Positions 17,944 through 27,742 are shown, counted from the stretch's first letter. The stretch: 64,000 nucleotides of DNA from Candidatus Viadribacter manganicus (GCF_001679665.1 NZ_CP013244.1:3531001-3595000); one strand, 5' to 3'. The notes: generated by a model not told the origin, from the sequence alone. Made by a program: numbers and translations.

Positions 17944-20900
17944 TTGGTCAGTCTTGCCAATATGAATGTCGCCGCCGCTCTGCTGAGTGGGGCGAGCGGA
18001 ACCACCGTTGGCGCAAGCACGCTGACGCAGTGGGCCGCTTCGCGCGCCGGCATCATCAGCGCTGATTCCCAGGGGGCGACCCAGGATCCGAACGCACCGA
18101 TAGCGCCGGTCTGGACGCCCGGTGTTTCTCCGAGCGCCGAGGCGCTCGTTCAGCGCGCGCTCACCAACAAATCGTTCTTCGACACCAATGCCAAGCTCTA
18201 CAGCGACCTCGGCGCGAGCGGCGACTACAAGAAGCTCTTCGCGCTCTATTCAGGGCTTACCACGCTGCAAGCGCTGGCCGGACACGCCGAAGACACGAGC
18301 TTGTCCAAAGCTGCGCTGGCGCAAACGCAAGCTCAGTTCGCGCGCGGGCTAACGGAGCTTGAGGCGTTCTTCGCGCAGCAGAAGTTCGACGACATTCGCT
18401 TGTCGCAAGGCGACCGGGTCGACACCGCGCAGACGACACTGGCGATGGCCAGCAAGAGCGAAGACTACACAACGCCGGTGATCCATCGAGGCGGGCTTTA
18501 TGATAAGATCACCGGCCTCGCGAGCGATGCGAAGTTCAACATTGTCGCGACCTCGCTCGGCGGTACGGTTCGGAACGTCGCGATTGATCTTAGCGAGATG
18601 GGCTCGTTGCCGCGCACGCTGAGCAATGTGGTAAGCTATGTGAACGGCAAGCTCTCTGCCGCTGGCGCAGCGTCTCGTCTTGAGGCGCTCGATCAAACGC
18701 CAAAGACTGTGAATACTGTGATCGGCGGAAAGGTTGTTGCGACCAAGTATACGGGCGCAAAGCAATTCGCACTGAAGGTCGATGTAAACGCGAGCGAGAA
18801 GGTCTCGTTTCAGCCTGTCGACGCGGATCCCGCGTTTTATGCAGTCGGTACGACAGCCAATGGCGCGCGTCTTATCAAATTGGAAGATGTCGGCGGCGCA
18901 ACGGGGCAACCTGTGTTGCTGGATCGAGCTCGCTCGACTGTTGATCCAATTGGCGCGCTGATTGGCGCGGGCTGGATCGGCGCAGGCGCTCCGTACACGT
19001 CCGCTCCGGCTGGCGCGACCGAGCAACGCACCAACGCCATGACGTCGGACGGCGCGAATACGTTCGAGGACGCATTGCGCGCGGCCGGCGAAGCGGTCTT
19101 GAAATTGGAATTGCCGGATGGGCGCTCGCTGAGCGTGACAACAGCTTGGCGCAGCGATGATCTCGAAGCGTGGCGGGTGCGCGCTGGCGAGAGTGAAGAT
19201 CAGGGTATGCTCGATGATCTCGCCGAGCGCCTCACTCAATTGTTGCACGAACAAGGCGTCGCTGCAGGCGTCGAGGTTTGGGAAGACGACGGCAAATTCG
19301 GCCTTTCGATATACGGCGGCGATGGAGTTCGGGCTTCTAGCCTTTCCATCGGCGGCAAGTTTGCGTCGCTCGACACCGTCGAAACGCCGGGCATGGTCGG
19401 TGGGCTGCGCGATGGCGTCTTTGCGCGGCGTTTCGAGGTGGCGGGCATTGTGCCTGAAGATGGCGTCTTCACCGGGACGCAGACCTTCACGTTCACAACC
19501 GGCACGAGTGCCAACGCCATTACGATCGACGGTGGCGACGACGGCGTCAGCGCGGCTCAGTTGCAAGACAAGCTCAATGTAAAGCTGCGGCAGAAGGGTC
19601 TCGCCGCGGCGGCGTATCTTGTCGACAATGGCGGGTCCTACACGCTGCGCATCGATGCGCTGCACGACATGGTCGACGTTGGCGCTGTCCTGAATAGTGA
19701 AACGGTTGATGCGGATATCGTGGCGCCCGGAGCTTGGGCGTCTGGTGGGCTGCCGAATGCGACCAGCGGCCAGCCGTTCGGTGATTCCATTCGCACCTAT
19801 GGCGCCAGCGGCTCCCCGCTTTCGACGCACTTAGGCGCGCTCAACATCGAAGTGGTTGTGGCCACGGCGAACGGCAACAAGACCGTCAATCTGGCGATCA
19901 CCGCGCAGGATCGCCTCGACAATCTGGATCTGGCGCCCGGCCGATGGAATTCGGCGCTGCAGGCGCGGCTTGACTTGGCGCTCAACGCGGCCGGCGTTTA
20001 TGTAAGCGCGCCCGGCGGCGAACTCACACAGTGGAATGTTGCGGAAGGCGCCGGCCAGCGCCTGGTTTCGGTGAGCGTCAATGGTGATGCTCTTGCACTT
20101 GAAGGCGATGCCCCAACTCTTGGCGTCGGCGGTGCGTTCTCGGCGCAACGCAGCTTCACCAGCGCGCAAGCCACAACTGGCGTCAGTGATGATGTTGCGG
20201 CGCTGTTGAGTGATCAGAACGTCTCCATCACGCTCGACACGACCTGGGGGCCGCGCACGATCAGTGCAGTGCTTGAGCCAGGCGATCCACGCACGCTTGA
20301 GAGCGCCGCGCTGCGCTTGAACGAGGCGCTTGCTGCAGGCGGTTATGACGCGGGCTTGGTGGCGACCAACCTTTCGGGCGGTGGTGCGGGTCTTCGTGTT
20401 GTGACCGGTTCTTCGAACACGGTTCGCGGTGTAACCAATCTCGATCTTGGCGGCTCGTCAGTAGCTTCGACGCTCGATCCAATCGATGCTGCGTCGCGGG
20501 CCGATGATCCGGTCGGCGCATTGCGCGTGTTTGAACGCGCCTCGCGCGGTGCGGCGATCACGCAGACGCTCTCGGCCACCTCGCCCTTCACGGCGCCGAG
20601 CGTCAATTCGTCTGCTTGGTTTGCTGGACGCGCGTTCGACGTCAGCGTTGGCGGCGGCGCAAAGGTCGCGACGGCGCGCGCGGTGGCGACGGCGGCAGAC
20701 GGCTCAGTTTACGTGCTGGCGGACCTCAGCGATGGCTCCTCGACGACCGACATCAAAGGCGCGCGCGATGTGGCGCTGCTGAAGTATGATTCCGCCGGCA
20801 AGCTGGCGTTCAGCGAAATTCTGGGGGCCGCGCAGTCCGCAAGTGGGTATGCGCTCGCCGTGTCAGCCGACGGCAAAGTCGCGGTTGCAGGCTCGATCGA

Positions 20901-22371
20901 AGGCGCGTTCAGCGGCACGACGGCAAAGGGCGGCGCAGATTCCTTCGTCACGATGTTTGATGCGGCCGGCAAAGAGCTTTGGACCGCGCGCCGGGGCGCA
21001 AGCGCCAATGATGAGGCGCTGGCAATCGCATTCGCGCCGGACGGAAGCGTTGTGGTCTCGGGAAAGACGGATTCGGCGCTGAGCGGTCAGGTCGGCGCGG
21101 GCGGATCGGATGGCTATTTGCGTGGCTACAGCGCCGCTGGGCTTGAGCTCTTCACCCGCCAGTTCGGCACAAGCGGCGCGGATGCGGCGTCGGCGCTGGT
21201 CGTACGCGACAATGGCGTCGGCGGCATCGATATCTTCACCGGCGGCGTCGAAGACAATCGCGGCGTCGTGCGGAGCTTCAGCTATGCGAGCGGCGCTGGG
21301 CTCACCGTCGGCGCGACGCGTGACCTTGGATACTTCTACAAAGGCGCGATCAACGCGCTCGTGGTCGATGGTTCGTCGCTTTACGTTGGCGGCGAAATCG
21401 GCGCTGATCGTTTGACGCTAGCCAGCACGGCGCGCGGCGCGGTCGCGGGACAAGAGGGCTTTGTCGCGCGTATCAATGCTGATCTGACATCGACCGGCCT
21501 TGATCGCGCAACTTATCTGGGTTCGGCGCAGGACGACGCGGTCAAGAGCCTCGCGATCGTTAATGGCAACGTTTACGCCGCAGGTGTCACGGGTGGCGCG
21601 ATCTCGGGAACGGGCGCCGCAAAATCTTCAATGAGCTTCCTCACGCGCTTGGGCAGCGACGGCGAGACGGACTGGATGCGCTCGTTCACGTCTTCAGGCG
21701 GCTCGGTGGCGCTGACCGGACTTGCTGTCGATACTGGCGGCGCCTCGGCGCTCGATATTCTGGGCCTGCCGCGCGGCGCCTTGCCGACAAGCGATTCAAG
21801 CACCCTCACCAACCGCAGTGCGCTTCGCGCCGGCGATGAGTTCAAGATCGGTGTTGATGGGCGCCGCCTGACAACGATCAAGATCGGCGACAAGGACACC
21901 ATCCAGACGCTGGCGACAGCGATCAACCGCGCGATTGGCTCAGCAGGGCGCGCCGAGATCGTCAAAGCCGATGGCGTCGAACGCATCAAAATTACACCGC
22001 GCAGCGGGCAGGCGCTCCGGCTCGATCCGGGTGGCAAGGACCGGGACGCATTGCCGGCGCTGGGACTTGGTCAAGGCATCATCGCTGAGAGCGATGCCGG
22101 GCGCGCAGCGCTCAAAACCTACGGCCTTGGCCTCGTTGGTCTGACGCTTGACGGCAAAACCGCCATTTCGAACGCCAAGTCGGAGCTTTCGGCCGCCATT
22201 TCGATCGTCCGCATCGCCTATGACGCCATGCTCAACCCGAACGCCAAGGCGATGACGGATGAGGAAAAGGCGCTCCAGGCCCGCCGCCAGAACATGGGCG
22301 CAGCGCCGGAATACTATACGGCGAAACTGGCGAACTATCAGGCCGCTCTGACCCGTCTGACCGGTGAGTAA
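17944..22371 (+). CDS. Very large modular protein resembling Caulobacter regulatory protein FlaEY
   Basis: A 1475-residue protein. GGAG five bases before the TTG at 17944 favours the start MVSLANMN over the ATG at 17962. There is no Sec signal, as for axial flagellar proteins. Residues 60-180 are helical. Four modules (about 380-475, 510-580, 630-700, 758-833) and one more (1296-1363) look like flagellin-IN/hook-associated repeats: a beta hairpin, then a helix like TIQTLATAINRAIGSAG, then a strand. Residues about 903-1276 hold beta-propeller-like repeats (AVATAADGSVYVLADL, ALAVSADGKVAVAGSI, AIAFAPDGSVVVSGKT). The C-terminal 58 residues are helical. I recall similar proteins being annotated FlaEY in Caulobacterales; this is from memory. 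A flagellum-linked surface or regulatory role is inferred. No other flagellar gene is in the window. Confidence 0.6.
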   Translation: MVSLANMNVAAALLSGASGTTVGASTLTQWAASRAGIISADSQGATQDPNAPIAPVWTPGVSPSAEALVQRALTNKSFFDTNAKLYSDLGASGDYKKLFALYSGLTTLQALAGHAEDTSLSKAALAQTQAQFARGLTELEAFFAQQKFDDIRLSQGDRVDTAQTTLAMASKSEDYTTPVIHRGGLYDKITGLASDAKFNIVATSLGGTVRNVAIDLSEMGSLPRTLSNVVSYVNGKLSAAGAASRLEALDQTPKTVNTVIGGKVVATKYTGAKQFALKVDVNASEKVSFQPVDADPAFYAVGTTANGARLIKLEDVGGATGQPVLLDRARSTVDPIGALIGAGWIGAGAPYTSAPAGATEQRTNAMTSDGANTFEDALRAAGEAVLKLELPDGRSLSVTTAWRSDDLEAWRVRAGESEDQGMLDDLAERLTQLLHEQGVAAGVEVWEDDGKFGLSIYGGDGVRASSLSIGGKFASLDTVETPGMVGGLRDGVFARRFEVAGIVPEDGVFTGTQTFTFTTGTSANAITIDGGDDGVSAAQLQDKLNVKLRQKGLAAAAYLVDNGGSYTLRIDALHDMVDVGAVLNSETVDADIVAPGAWASGGLPNATSGQPFGDSIRTYGASGSPLSTHLGALNIEVVVATANGNKTVNLAITAQDRLDNLDLAPGRWNSALQARLDLALNAAGVYVSAPGGELTQWNVAEGAGQRLVSVSVNGDALALEGDAPTLGVGGAFSAQRSFTSAQATTGVSDDVAALLSDQNVSITLDTTWGPRTISAVLEPGDPRTLESAALRLNEALAAGGYDAGLVATNLSGGGAGLRVVTGSSNTVRGVTNLDLGGSSVASTLDPIDAASRADDPVGALRVFERASRGAAITQTLSATSPFTAPSVNSSAWFAGRAFDVSVGGGAKVATARAVATAADGSVYVLADLSDGSSTTDIKGARDVALLKYDSAGKLAFSEILGAAQSASGYALAVSADGKVAVAGSIEGAFSGTTAKGGADSFVTMFDAAGKELWTARRGASANDEALAIAFAPDGSVVVSGKTDSALSGQVGAGGSDGYLRGYSAAGLELFTRQFGTSGADAASALVVRDNGVGGIDIFTGGVEDNRGVVRSFSYASGAGLTVGATRDLGYFYKGAINALVVDGSSLYVGGEIGADRLTLASTARGAVAGQEGFVARINADLTSTGLDRATYLGSAQDDAVKSLAIVNGNVYAAGVTGGAISGTGAAKSSMSFLTRLGSDGETDWMRSFTSSGGSVALTGLAVDTGGASALDILGLPRGALPTSDSSTLTNRSALRAGDEFKIGVDGRRLTTIKIGDKDTIQTLATAINRAIGSAGRAEIVKADGVERIKITPRSGQALRLDPGGKDRDALPALGLGQGIIAESDAGRAALKTYGLGLVGLTLDGKTAISNAKSELSAAISIVRIAYDAMLNPNAKAMTDEEKALQARRQNMGAAPEYYTAKLANYQAALTRLTGE

Positions 22372-22448
22372 CGCGATCCAGCGCTGCGGCGCCGATGGGC
22401 TTCCAATAGCGCCCGGAGCCGGTTAGAAGCCCCGCTTCGCGTCGGTCC

Positions 22449-22523
22449 GCCGCGGTAGCTCAGTGGTAGAGCGCACCCTTGGTAAGGGTGAGGTCGAGAG
22501 TTCAATCCTCTCCCGTGGCACCA
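22449..22523 (+). tRNA. tRNA-Thr (GGU anticodon)
   Basis: A 75-nt cloverleaf with encoded CCA. Acceptor GCCGCGG pairs with CCGTGGC (one G-U), the D arm reads AGCTCAGTGGTAGAGC, and the anticodon stem CACCC/GGGTG frames TTGGTAA, giving GGT. The T loop is TTCAATC. It faces the M48 peptidase gene, whose end lies 27 bases downstream. Confidence 0.97.
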
Positions 22524-22550
22524 GCTTCGCGCACTCGTGTCGCCTTTCGT

Positions 22551-23666
22551 CTAGTCGCCGTTCGGCTGCGGCTCTTCTGTGTCCTCGATGATGTCGTCTG
22601 CGCCCCCGCAGGCTTGTTGAACGATGCGCCATTGGCGGTCGTCGAGTGAGGGCGCGAGGCCTTCGCGGGCGCGCGCTTGAGCGGCGAGCGCGCGTTCCTG
22701 TGAGGCGGGGTGACTTGAAAGCATGCTTGGGATGTCATCGACGCCGGCTTCCTCTTCGTAGTCCTGGAATCGATCGAACATGCGCGCGATGCCAGCGGTG
22801 CTGACGCCGGCGGCGTCGAGATAATCCATGCCGCGGCTGTCAGCGTCGCTTTCGTCGCCGCGGCTATAGCGGAGGCCCGCGAGGTTGACCGAGGCGATGG
22901 CGATGGCTTGGCCCGCGCCGGCGCCGCCAAACACGACGTCGAAGAAAATGCCCGCCCCGATCTGGCGGACGACGTTGCGCATGATGTGATTGTGCTCGAT
23001 GTGCGCGATCTCGTGCGCAAGCACGCCGGTTAATTCGTCGGGGTGCTGGGCCATGCCGATGAGTTCATCGGTGACGATAATCGAATTGTCCGGCAGTGCG
23101 AACGCATTGGGGAAGCTGGCGTCGGCGATGGTGATCCAAATGTCGTCGCGCTCGGCAACGTCGGAGCGTTCCATGATGCGGTAGGCCAGATCGTTCAGGA
23201 TCTGGGTAGCTTCATCGGAATCGTCGCACTGGGCCGTGAACGCGTTGACTTGCGACCAAGAGATGTCGGCGATTTGGGTGCGATACTTCTCCGGCATCGC
23301 GCGCGCCATCGGATCGGCCGCGTAGGGTATGCCGACCAAGAATGCGCCCGCCAGCGACCAAGCGAGCGTGACCAGCGCGATGACGGTGCGCCGGCCCTCG
23401 ACGCCCTGCGCGTGCGGTTTCATCAAATGCGGGGCGACTGCCGCGAGCTCACCATCGTACCAGTCGCCGAACATAATGCGTTCGCCGGTATCGAGCTTCT
23501 TGCGGCGCAGGATGATGCGGCCGTTGTGGTCATCGGTGCGCGAAAGATCGGCATAGTCCCATTCGATGGCGGCTTCGCCCGTCCGGATGACCAGCTTTTC
23601 TGGCGCGAGTTCGATTTCGGCGTCGTTGAAAACAGCGGCGCGGCCATTGGCGTAACGGGCCTGCAT
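22551..23666 (-). CDS. M48-family membrane metallopeptidase
   Basis: A 371-residue zinc peptidase. One membrane segment at about 96-113 follows a 90-residue cytoplasmic beta-rich N-terminal domain (GRAAVFNDAEIELAPEKL). The peptidase domain carries HEIAHIEHNH at 218-227 (two His ligands and catalytic Glu219) and the third ligand in RGDESDADSRG, Glu272. NAFALPDNSIIVTD before the helix is the usual M48 edge strand. These Oma1/BepA-like enzymes degrade or quality-control membrane and outer-membrane proteins. Its start shares one base (TGATG) with the stop of the DUF898 gene; these two families are often paired. Confidence 0.9.
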   Translation of the reverse strand: MQARYANGRAAVFNDAEIELAPEKLVIRTGEAAIEWDYADLSRTDDHNGRIILRRKKLDTGERIMFGDWYDGELAAVAPHLMKPHAQGVEGRRTVIALVTLAWSLAGAFLVGIPYAADPMARAMPEKYRTQIADISWSQVNAFTAQCDDSDEATQILNDLAYRIMERSDVAERDDIWITIADASFPNAFALPDNSIIVTDELIGMAQHPDELTGVLAHEIAHIEHNHIMRNVVRQIGAGIFFDVVFGGAGAGQAIAIASVNLAGLRYSRGDESDADSRGMDYLDAAGVSTAGIARMFDRFQDYEEEAGVDDIPSMLSSHPASQERALAAQARAREGLAPSLDDRQWRIVQQACGGADDIIEDTEEPQPNGD

Positions 23667-24763
23667 CAGATCACCCCCACGCCCATGTCGAGATCAAATG
23701 CGTCACCCAGGCTTTCGCCCGCGTTCGAGTCTTCGAGAACGGATTGGCCGATCGTGGCAAAGCGCGGCAGCTCGATGAGTTCGAGGCGGTTGAGCACGTA
23801 GCGCACCTGCAGAAAGCCAGCGACGGGCGCCAACAAGCCAAGCGAGCAGACAATGAAGAACCAGCCCAAGGCTGTGACGCCGAGCAGTGAGAAGGTTTTT
23901 GCACGAAGCTTGAAGCGGGCGCCGTCGAGCGTGATCTGCGCGGCGATGCGGTTCATCGCAGCGGCGTTGTAGGGCGCCCAGCAGATCAACCAACCGATCG
24001 CGTAGAATGCTAGCATGCCCGCATAGATGGCGATCACGCTCGCTGGATCGCCCTGGGTTAGATCGACGCCATTGGTGACGGCGATGACGCCGGCAGTGAT
24101 CGGTCCGGCGAAGGCGACGACGACCATTCCGATCCAGCCCATCGCGAATGGCCACCACATGCCTTTTTGTGGGGACTCCCCGTCTTGCGCGTGAAATTGA
24201 AATGGCTGATCGCCGAAGCGCGTGTTCTCCCACATGAGCCGGGCGCGGTTGATGCGCGCTGCGGGCGTGTACCAGCCAAGTGAGAGCATCTGCAGAACCC
24301 ACCAGCCCCACGACGCGCCCGCAAAGCCCCAAGCTGAACCTGCGAGCCCGAGACGGATGCCGCGCCAGCGTGTGCGGGAGAGTTGATAGCGGCGCATCCA
24401 GAAGCGGGCGGCGGCGACGAGCGGCACGGAGAAAACGTAAAAGCCGAAGGTCAGCCAGCCAGCGGCTAGCGGCTCCATGGCGATGGGCGCGATGTAGAAA
24501 ACGAATATGGCCGGCAGGAAAAAGCACGGCAGCGAGATCAGGAAGCCGCGGAACAGTTCGCCGGCGCCGCCCGTGTATTCGAGCGGGTCGCCGAGCACCC
24601 ATGTACGTGACCAGAGCCGCCGCCGCATCGAGGTGCGCGCCCAGAAGCGGTACATGGTGAGGGTTAGTATGGTGAGGCCCGCGTTCTTCAAGGCGAGCCC
24701 AAGCACGTTGAAGAACTTGCCGCTGTGAGCGAAAGTCTGGCTTGGCGCGGCTTCGGCCGTCAT
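23666..24763 (-). CDS. DUF898/YjgN-family membrane protein
   Basis: A 365-residue polytopic protein with about eight hydrophobic segments. FAHSGKFFNVLGLALKN at the N-terminus, TLTMYRFWARTSMRRRLW and YQLSRTRWRGIRLGLAGSAW are characteristic of YjgN proteins, which also end with an YVLNRLELI-like stretch as here. The biochemical role of the family is unknown. The downstream overlap with an M48 peptidase gene suggests the two form one membrane unit. It is divergent from the small gene and murA. Confidence 0.85.
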   Translation of the reverse strand: MTAEAAPSQTFAHSGKFFNVLGLALKNAGLTILTLTMYRFWARTSMRRRLWSRTWVLGDPLEYTGGAGELFRGFLISLPCFFLPAIFVFYIAPIAMEPLAAGWLTFGFYVFSVPLVAAARFWMRRYQLSRTRWRGIRLGLAGSAWGFAGASWGWWVLQMLSLGWYTPAARINRARLMWENTRFGDQPFQFHAQDGESPQKGMWWPFAMGWIGMVVVAFAGPITAGVIAVTNGVDLTQGDPASVIAIYAGMLAFYAIGWLICWAPYNAAAMNRIAAQITLDGARFKLRAKTFSLLGVTALGWFFIVCSLGLLAPVAGFLQVRYVLNRLELIELPRFATIGQSVLEDSNAGESLGDAFDLDMGVGVI

Positions 24764-24815
24764 CGAGATCCCCCGGTCAGCATCCTAGCCGGGGTCTGGC
24801 AAAGGGTCGATCCGG

Positions 24816-24935
24816 GTGGTGAACGATAAGCAGAAACCGCCTTCTAAGCGCGACAAGCGTCTGGCTGATGCGCTAAAGCGCAACATCCAGCTCCGGAAGG
24901 CGGCGCAGAAGCCGTCCGACCCTAAGAAAAACTAG
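24816..24935 (+). CDS. Conserved-looking 39-residue basic protein upstream of murA
   Basis: A short frame from GTG (24816, AAGGG nine bases upstream) to TAG encodes [20 protein letters not shown] and then [11 protein letters not shown] and a short lysine-rich tail. It is strongly basic, predicted to be one amphipathic helix, with no membrane segment. Short proteins of the type KPPSxRDxRLAxALRxNLxRRKAQ occur just before murA in many alphaproteobacteria, as far as I recall, but have no known function. Coding is supported by the ribosome site, by codon choice like its neighbours and by position. A second GTG at 24819 could also serve as start. Confidence 0.7.
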   Translation: MVNDKQKPPSKRDKRLADALKRNIQLRKAAQKPSDPKKN

Positions 24936-25030
24936 CTCCGAGCCATGCTTGGAAGCATAGCCGCCGCCTTGCTTACGCCCGCGCCGCATCCCATAAACCG
25001 CCCGCCGGGGGGATCCGGCGAAAGAGTTTC

Positions 25031-26311
25031 ATGGATCGTATTGTCATAACGGGCGGCGCCCCGCTCAACGGAACTATCCCGATTTTCGGGGCGAAAAACT
25101 CGGCGCTTAAGCTCCAGGCGGCGGCCTTGCTGTCTGCCGATCCGGTCATGCTCGAAAACATGCCGGATCTCGCGGACACGCGCTTTATGGCGCAGCTGCT
25201 GAATACGCTGGGCGTCGAGATCACCTGGATCAAGGAAACGCATACCCTGCGGATGCATGCGGCCGAGATCGTGTCGACGATCGCGCCGTACGATCAGGTG
25301 CGGAAGATGCGCGCTTCGTTCAACGTGCTTGGCCCGCTGCTGGCGCGCGCTGGCCACGCAACAGTTTCGCTGCCTGGCGGTTGCGCCATTGGCGCGCGTC
25401 CGGTGGACCTGCACTTGAAGGCGTTCGAAGCGATGGGCGCGGACATCGTCATCGAGCAGGGTTACGTGAAAGCGGCGGCTCTGCGTGGGCTGAAGGGCGC
25501 TGAAATCGATTTTCCGTTCGTTTCAGTCGGCGCAACCGAGCACGCGATGTTGGCGGCCGTCTTGGCGCACGGCGACACAGTTCTCAAGAACACCGCGCGC
25601 GAGCCGGAGATCATCGACCTTGCCGATTGCCTGAACGCGATGGGCGCGAAGGTGGAAGGCGCCGGCACAAGCGAAATCCGCATCAAGGGTGTCGCGAAAC
25701 TTTCGGGCGTGAAGCATCCTGTGGTGGCCGATCGCATCGAAGCGGGCACCTACGCGATGGCGGCGGCTGCGGCGGGCGGCAACGTTTTGCTTTCCGGCGC
25801 GCGCTTCGAACATCTTGGCGCGATGCTGAAATTCTTGCGCGATGCGGGTGTGCGGGTCGAAGCCGAGGGGCGCGGCATCCGCGTGCAGCGCAAGCTCACC
25901 GATCGTATGAACGCGGTCGATTTCGAAACGGAGCCGTTCCCCGGTTTCCCGACAGACCTGCAAGCTCAGGCCATGGCGCTGATGTGCATGGCCGACGGCG
26001 TTTCGCGGATCAAAGAAACCATTTTCGAAAATCGCTTCATGCACGCACCGGAATTGGCCCGTCTTGGCGCGAAGATCGAAGTGCATGGCAATGAAGCCGT
26101 GGTGACGGGCGTTCCAAAGCTTGTCGGTGCGCCGGTGATGGCGACGGATCTGCGTGCTTCAGTCAGTCTCGTTGTAGCTGGCCTTGCGGCTGAAGGTGAA
26201 ACCACGGTCAACCGCGTCTATCACCTCGATCGCGGCTTTGAGAAACTGGAAGCCAAGCTGCAAGCCTGCGGCGCGCAAATCGTACGGGAACGAGAAGACC
26301 AGGCGGCATGA
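25031..26311 (+). CDS. murA: UDP-N-acetylglucosamine 1-carboxyvinyltransferase
   Basis: A 426-residue EPSP-synthase-fold enzyme for the first committed step of peptidoglycan synthesis: transfer of enolpyruvate from PEP to UDP-GlcNAc. [12 protein letters not shown] holds the Lys22-Asn23 pair, [14 protein letters not shown] holds the catalytic Cys118 (fosfomycin target), and the late [17 protein letters not shown] and [13 protein letters not shown] are standard. Length is typical (about 419-430). It starts a tight same-strand series through yacG, with the DUF2948 gene overlapping its stop by four bases. Confidence 0.97.
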   Translation: MDRIVITGGAPLNGTIPIFGAKNSALKLQAAALLSADPVMLENMPDLADTRFMAQLLNTLGVEITWIKETHTLRMHAAEIVSTIAPYDQVRKMRASFNVLGPLLARAGHATVSLPGGCAIGARPVDLHLKAFEAMGADIVIEQGYVKAAALRGLKGAEIDFPFVSVGATEHAMLAAVLAHGDTVLKNTAREPEIIDLADCLNAMGAKVEGAGTSEIRIKGVAKLSGVKHPVVADRIEAGTYAMAAAAAGGNVLLSGARFEHLGAMLKFLRDAGVRVEAEGRGIRVQRKLTDRMNAVDFETEPFPGFPTDLQAQAMALMCMADGVSRIKETIFENRFMHAPELARLGAKIEVHGNEAVVTGVPKLVGAPVMATDLRASVSLVVAGLAAEGETTVNRVYHLDRGFEKLEAKLQACGAQIVREREDQAA

Positions 26312-26748
26312 GTGCAAGCCTACTCAGGTTGATGGCGGAAGATGCTGGCGACCTCGATATTATCGGGGCGGCGGTGCAAGACGCGCTGGTGCGGGTCGGC
26401 GAAATCAATTTCGACAGAAAAGCACGCCGCTTTACGGTGATGATCAACCGGTTTCGTTGGGAGGCCGCCGGTGAAAAGGGGCCGTATGAGAGGGTTCGTT
26501 CGGCATTGTCGTTCGACAGCGTCTTAGGCGTGAAGAGCCGCCGGGTGCGCCAAGATACCGACGAAGCGCTCGCCTCGCTGCTTTCGCTCGGATTCATTCC
26601 TGAAGAAGAGCCGCCGGGCGGCGTTGTACGTTTGTTGCTCGCTGGTGGCGGTGAAATCGCCATCGCTGTTGAATGCCTCGACGCGGTTTTGGTCGACACA
26701 GGTCCGACTTGGTCTACGCCGCGCCGGCCTGATCACGAGCAAGGTTGA
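26308..26748 (+). CDS. DUF2948 family protein
   Basis: A 146-residue soluble protein of unknown function. [20 protein letters not shown] at the start, [23 protein letters not shown] in the middle and [16 protein letters not shown] at the end are the marks of DUF2948, an alphaproteobacterial family found after murA. The ATGA overlap with murA suggests coupled translation. In several rhizobia hisD comes next; here the UPF0262 gene follows directly. Confidence 0.85.
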   Translation: MSASLLRLMAEDAGDLDIIGAAVQDALVRVGEINFDRKARRFTVMINRFRWEAAGEKGPYERVRSALSFDSVLGVKSRRVRQDTDEALASLLSLGFIPEEEPPGGVVRLLLAGGGEIAIAVECLDAVLVDTGPTWSTPRRPDHEQG

Positions 26749-26759
26749 GCGGCGTTTCA

Positions 26760-27233
26760 ATGAGCGAACGCAACCGCCTCTTTGAGATCAACCTCGATGA
26801 AGCGTCGGTTGCGCCGGCGTCCGCAAACGTAGAGCATGATCGCCGCATCGCGCTTTTCGATCTGAAGGAATCCAACTCCTTCGCGGTACAAGGCGAAGAT
26901 CGTGGGCCCTATGTGCTGCTGCTCGGGATGTCCGAGGGTCGGCTTGTGCTCGACGTGAGCGACGAAGCGCGCGATCGCATCATCCTTCACCAGGCCCCGC
27001 TCGGCGCGTTGCGCAAGATCGTCAAGGACTACGCGCTGATTTGCGAAAGCTACAACGCCGCTATCCGCGATGCGCCGCCGAGCCGCATCGAGGCTCTCGA
27101 CATGGGGCGGCGCGGCTTGCACAATGAGGCGGCTGAGGTCCTGCAGGAACTTCTCTCCAGCCATTTCACCATCGACAATGAGACCGCACGGCGCCTGTTC
27201 ACGCTGGTGTGTGCGCTGCATGTCCGAGGCTGA
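26760..27233 (+). CDS. UPF0262 family protein
   Basis: A 157-residue protein of unknown function, found in alphaproteobacteria. The ATG at 26760 gives MSERNRLFEINLDEASVAP, the usual family opening; a TTG at 26745 would add five residues and overlap the upstream stop. LKESNSFAVQGEDRGPYVLL, LGALRKIVKDYALICESYN and RIEALDMGRRGLHNEAAE are typical. The phosphatase gene starts 14 bases before its stop. Confidence 0.88.
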   Translation: MSERNRLFEINLDEASVAPASANVEHDRRIALFDLKESNSFAVQGEDRGPYVLLLGMSEGRLVLDVSDEARDRIILHQAPLGALRKIVKDYALICESYNAAIRDAPPSRIEALDMGRRGLHNEAAEVLQELLSSHFTIDNETARRLFTLVCALHVRG

Positions 27234-27684
27234 CGCACTTCCGGCGTCGGTGCTGTTTGCCTGCACCCACAATGTGATCCGCTCGCCCATGGCCGCGGAA
27301 CTCATGCGCATGCAGTTTGGCTCCGCCGTCCGTGTCGACAGCGTAGGTCTTCGTCCAGGCGAAGAGGTTTCCTATATGGCGGCATTCGTGATGGATGAGG
27401 CGGGCGGCGATATCTCCGGATACACGCCCAAGGGCTTCGATTTCTTCGAAACGGACTATTTCGAGGGCGGGCCCTTCGACCTGATTGTTTCGTTGAGCCC
27501 GGAGGCTCACCACACAGCGTTGGAGCTTGTCCCGAGGCTCGCTGCCGCGGCGGAGTACTGGCCGACCTTTGACCCCTCCTTGGCGGAAGGTTCGCGCGAA
27601 CAAGTGCTTATGGAGTATCGGACGGTGCGGGATGGCTTGGCCCGGCGCATCGCCGCACGGTTTCAGCGGCCATCGACGGGATAG
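27220..27684 (+). CDS. Low-molecular-weight protein-tyrosine-phosphatase-like protein
   Basis: A 154-residue LMW-PTP/arsenate-reductase-fold protein. The P-loop is ACTHNVIRSPMA, fitting C-x5-R-S with nucleophile Cys15 and Arg21, and the general acid is probably Asp118 in WPTFDP. The extra DFFETDYFEGG stretch resembles the family that sits between UPF0262 and infA in alphaproteobacteria. Substrate may be a phosphotyrosine protein, or arsenate if thiols assist; only the fold and active site can be claimed. The ATG at 27220 lies inside the UPF0262 gene end. Confidence 0.85.
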   Translation: MSEADALPASVLFACTHNVIRSPMAAELMRMQFGSAVRVDSVGLRPGEEVSYMAAFVMDEAGGDISGYTPKGFDFFETDYFEGGPFDLIVSLSPEAHHTALELVPRLAAAAEYWPTFDPSLAEGSREQVLMEYRTVRDGLARRIAARFQRPSTG

Positions 27685-27742
27685 GCGCCCACGCCTATAA
27701 GGCCCCGCGACTTACGAGTCTGGGCCATGTTCAGGAGAGAGA

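Noticed and set aside
18349-19830. A 493-codon open frame antisense to the FlaEY-like gene
   Set aside because: It lies wholly opposite a longer frame with module structure. Its translation is Arg/Ala/His-rich with no motif, which is usual for antisense frames in GC-rich DNA.
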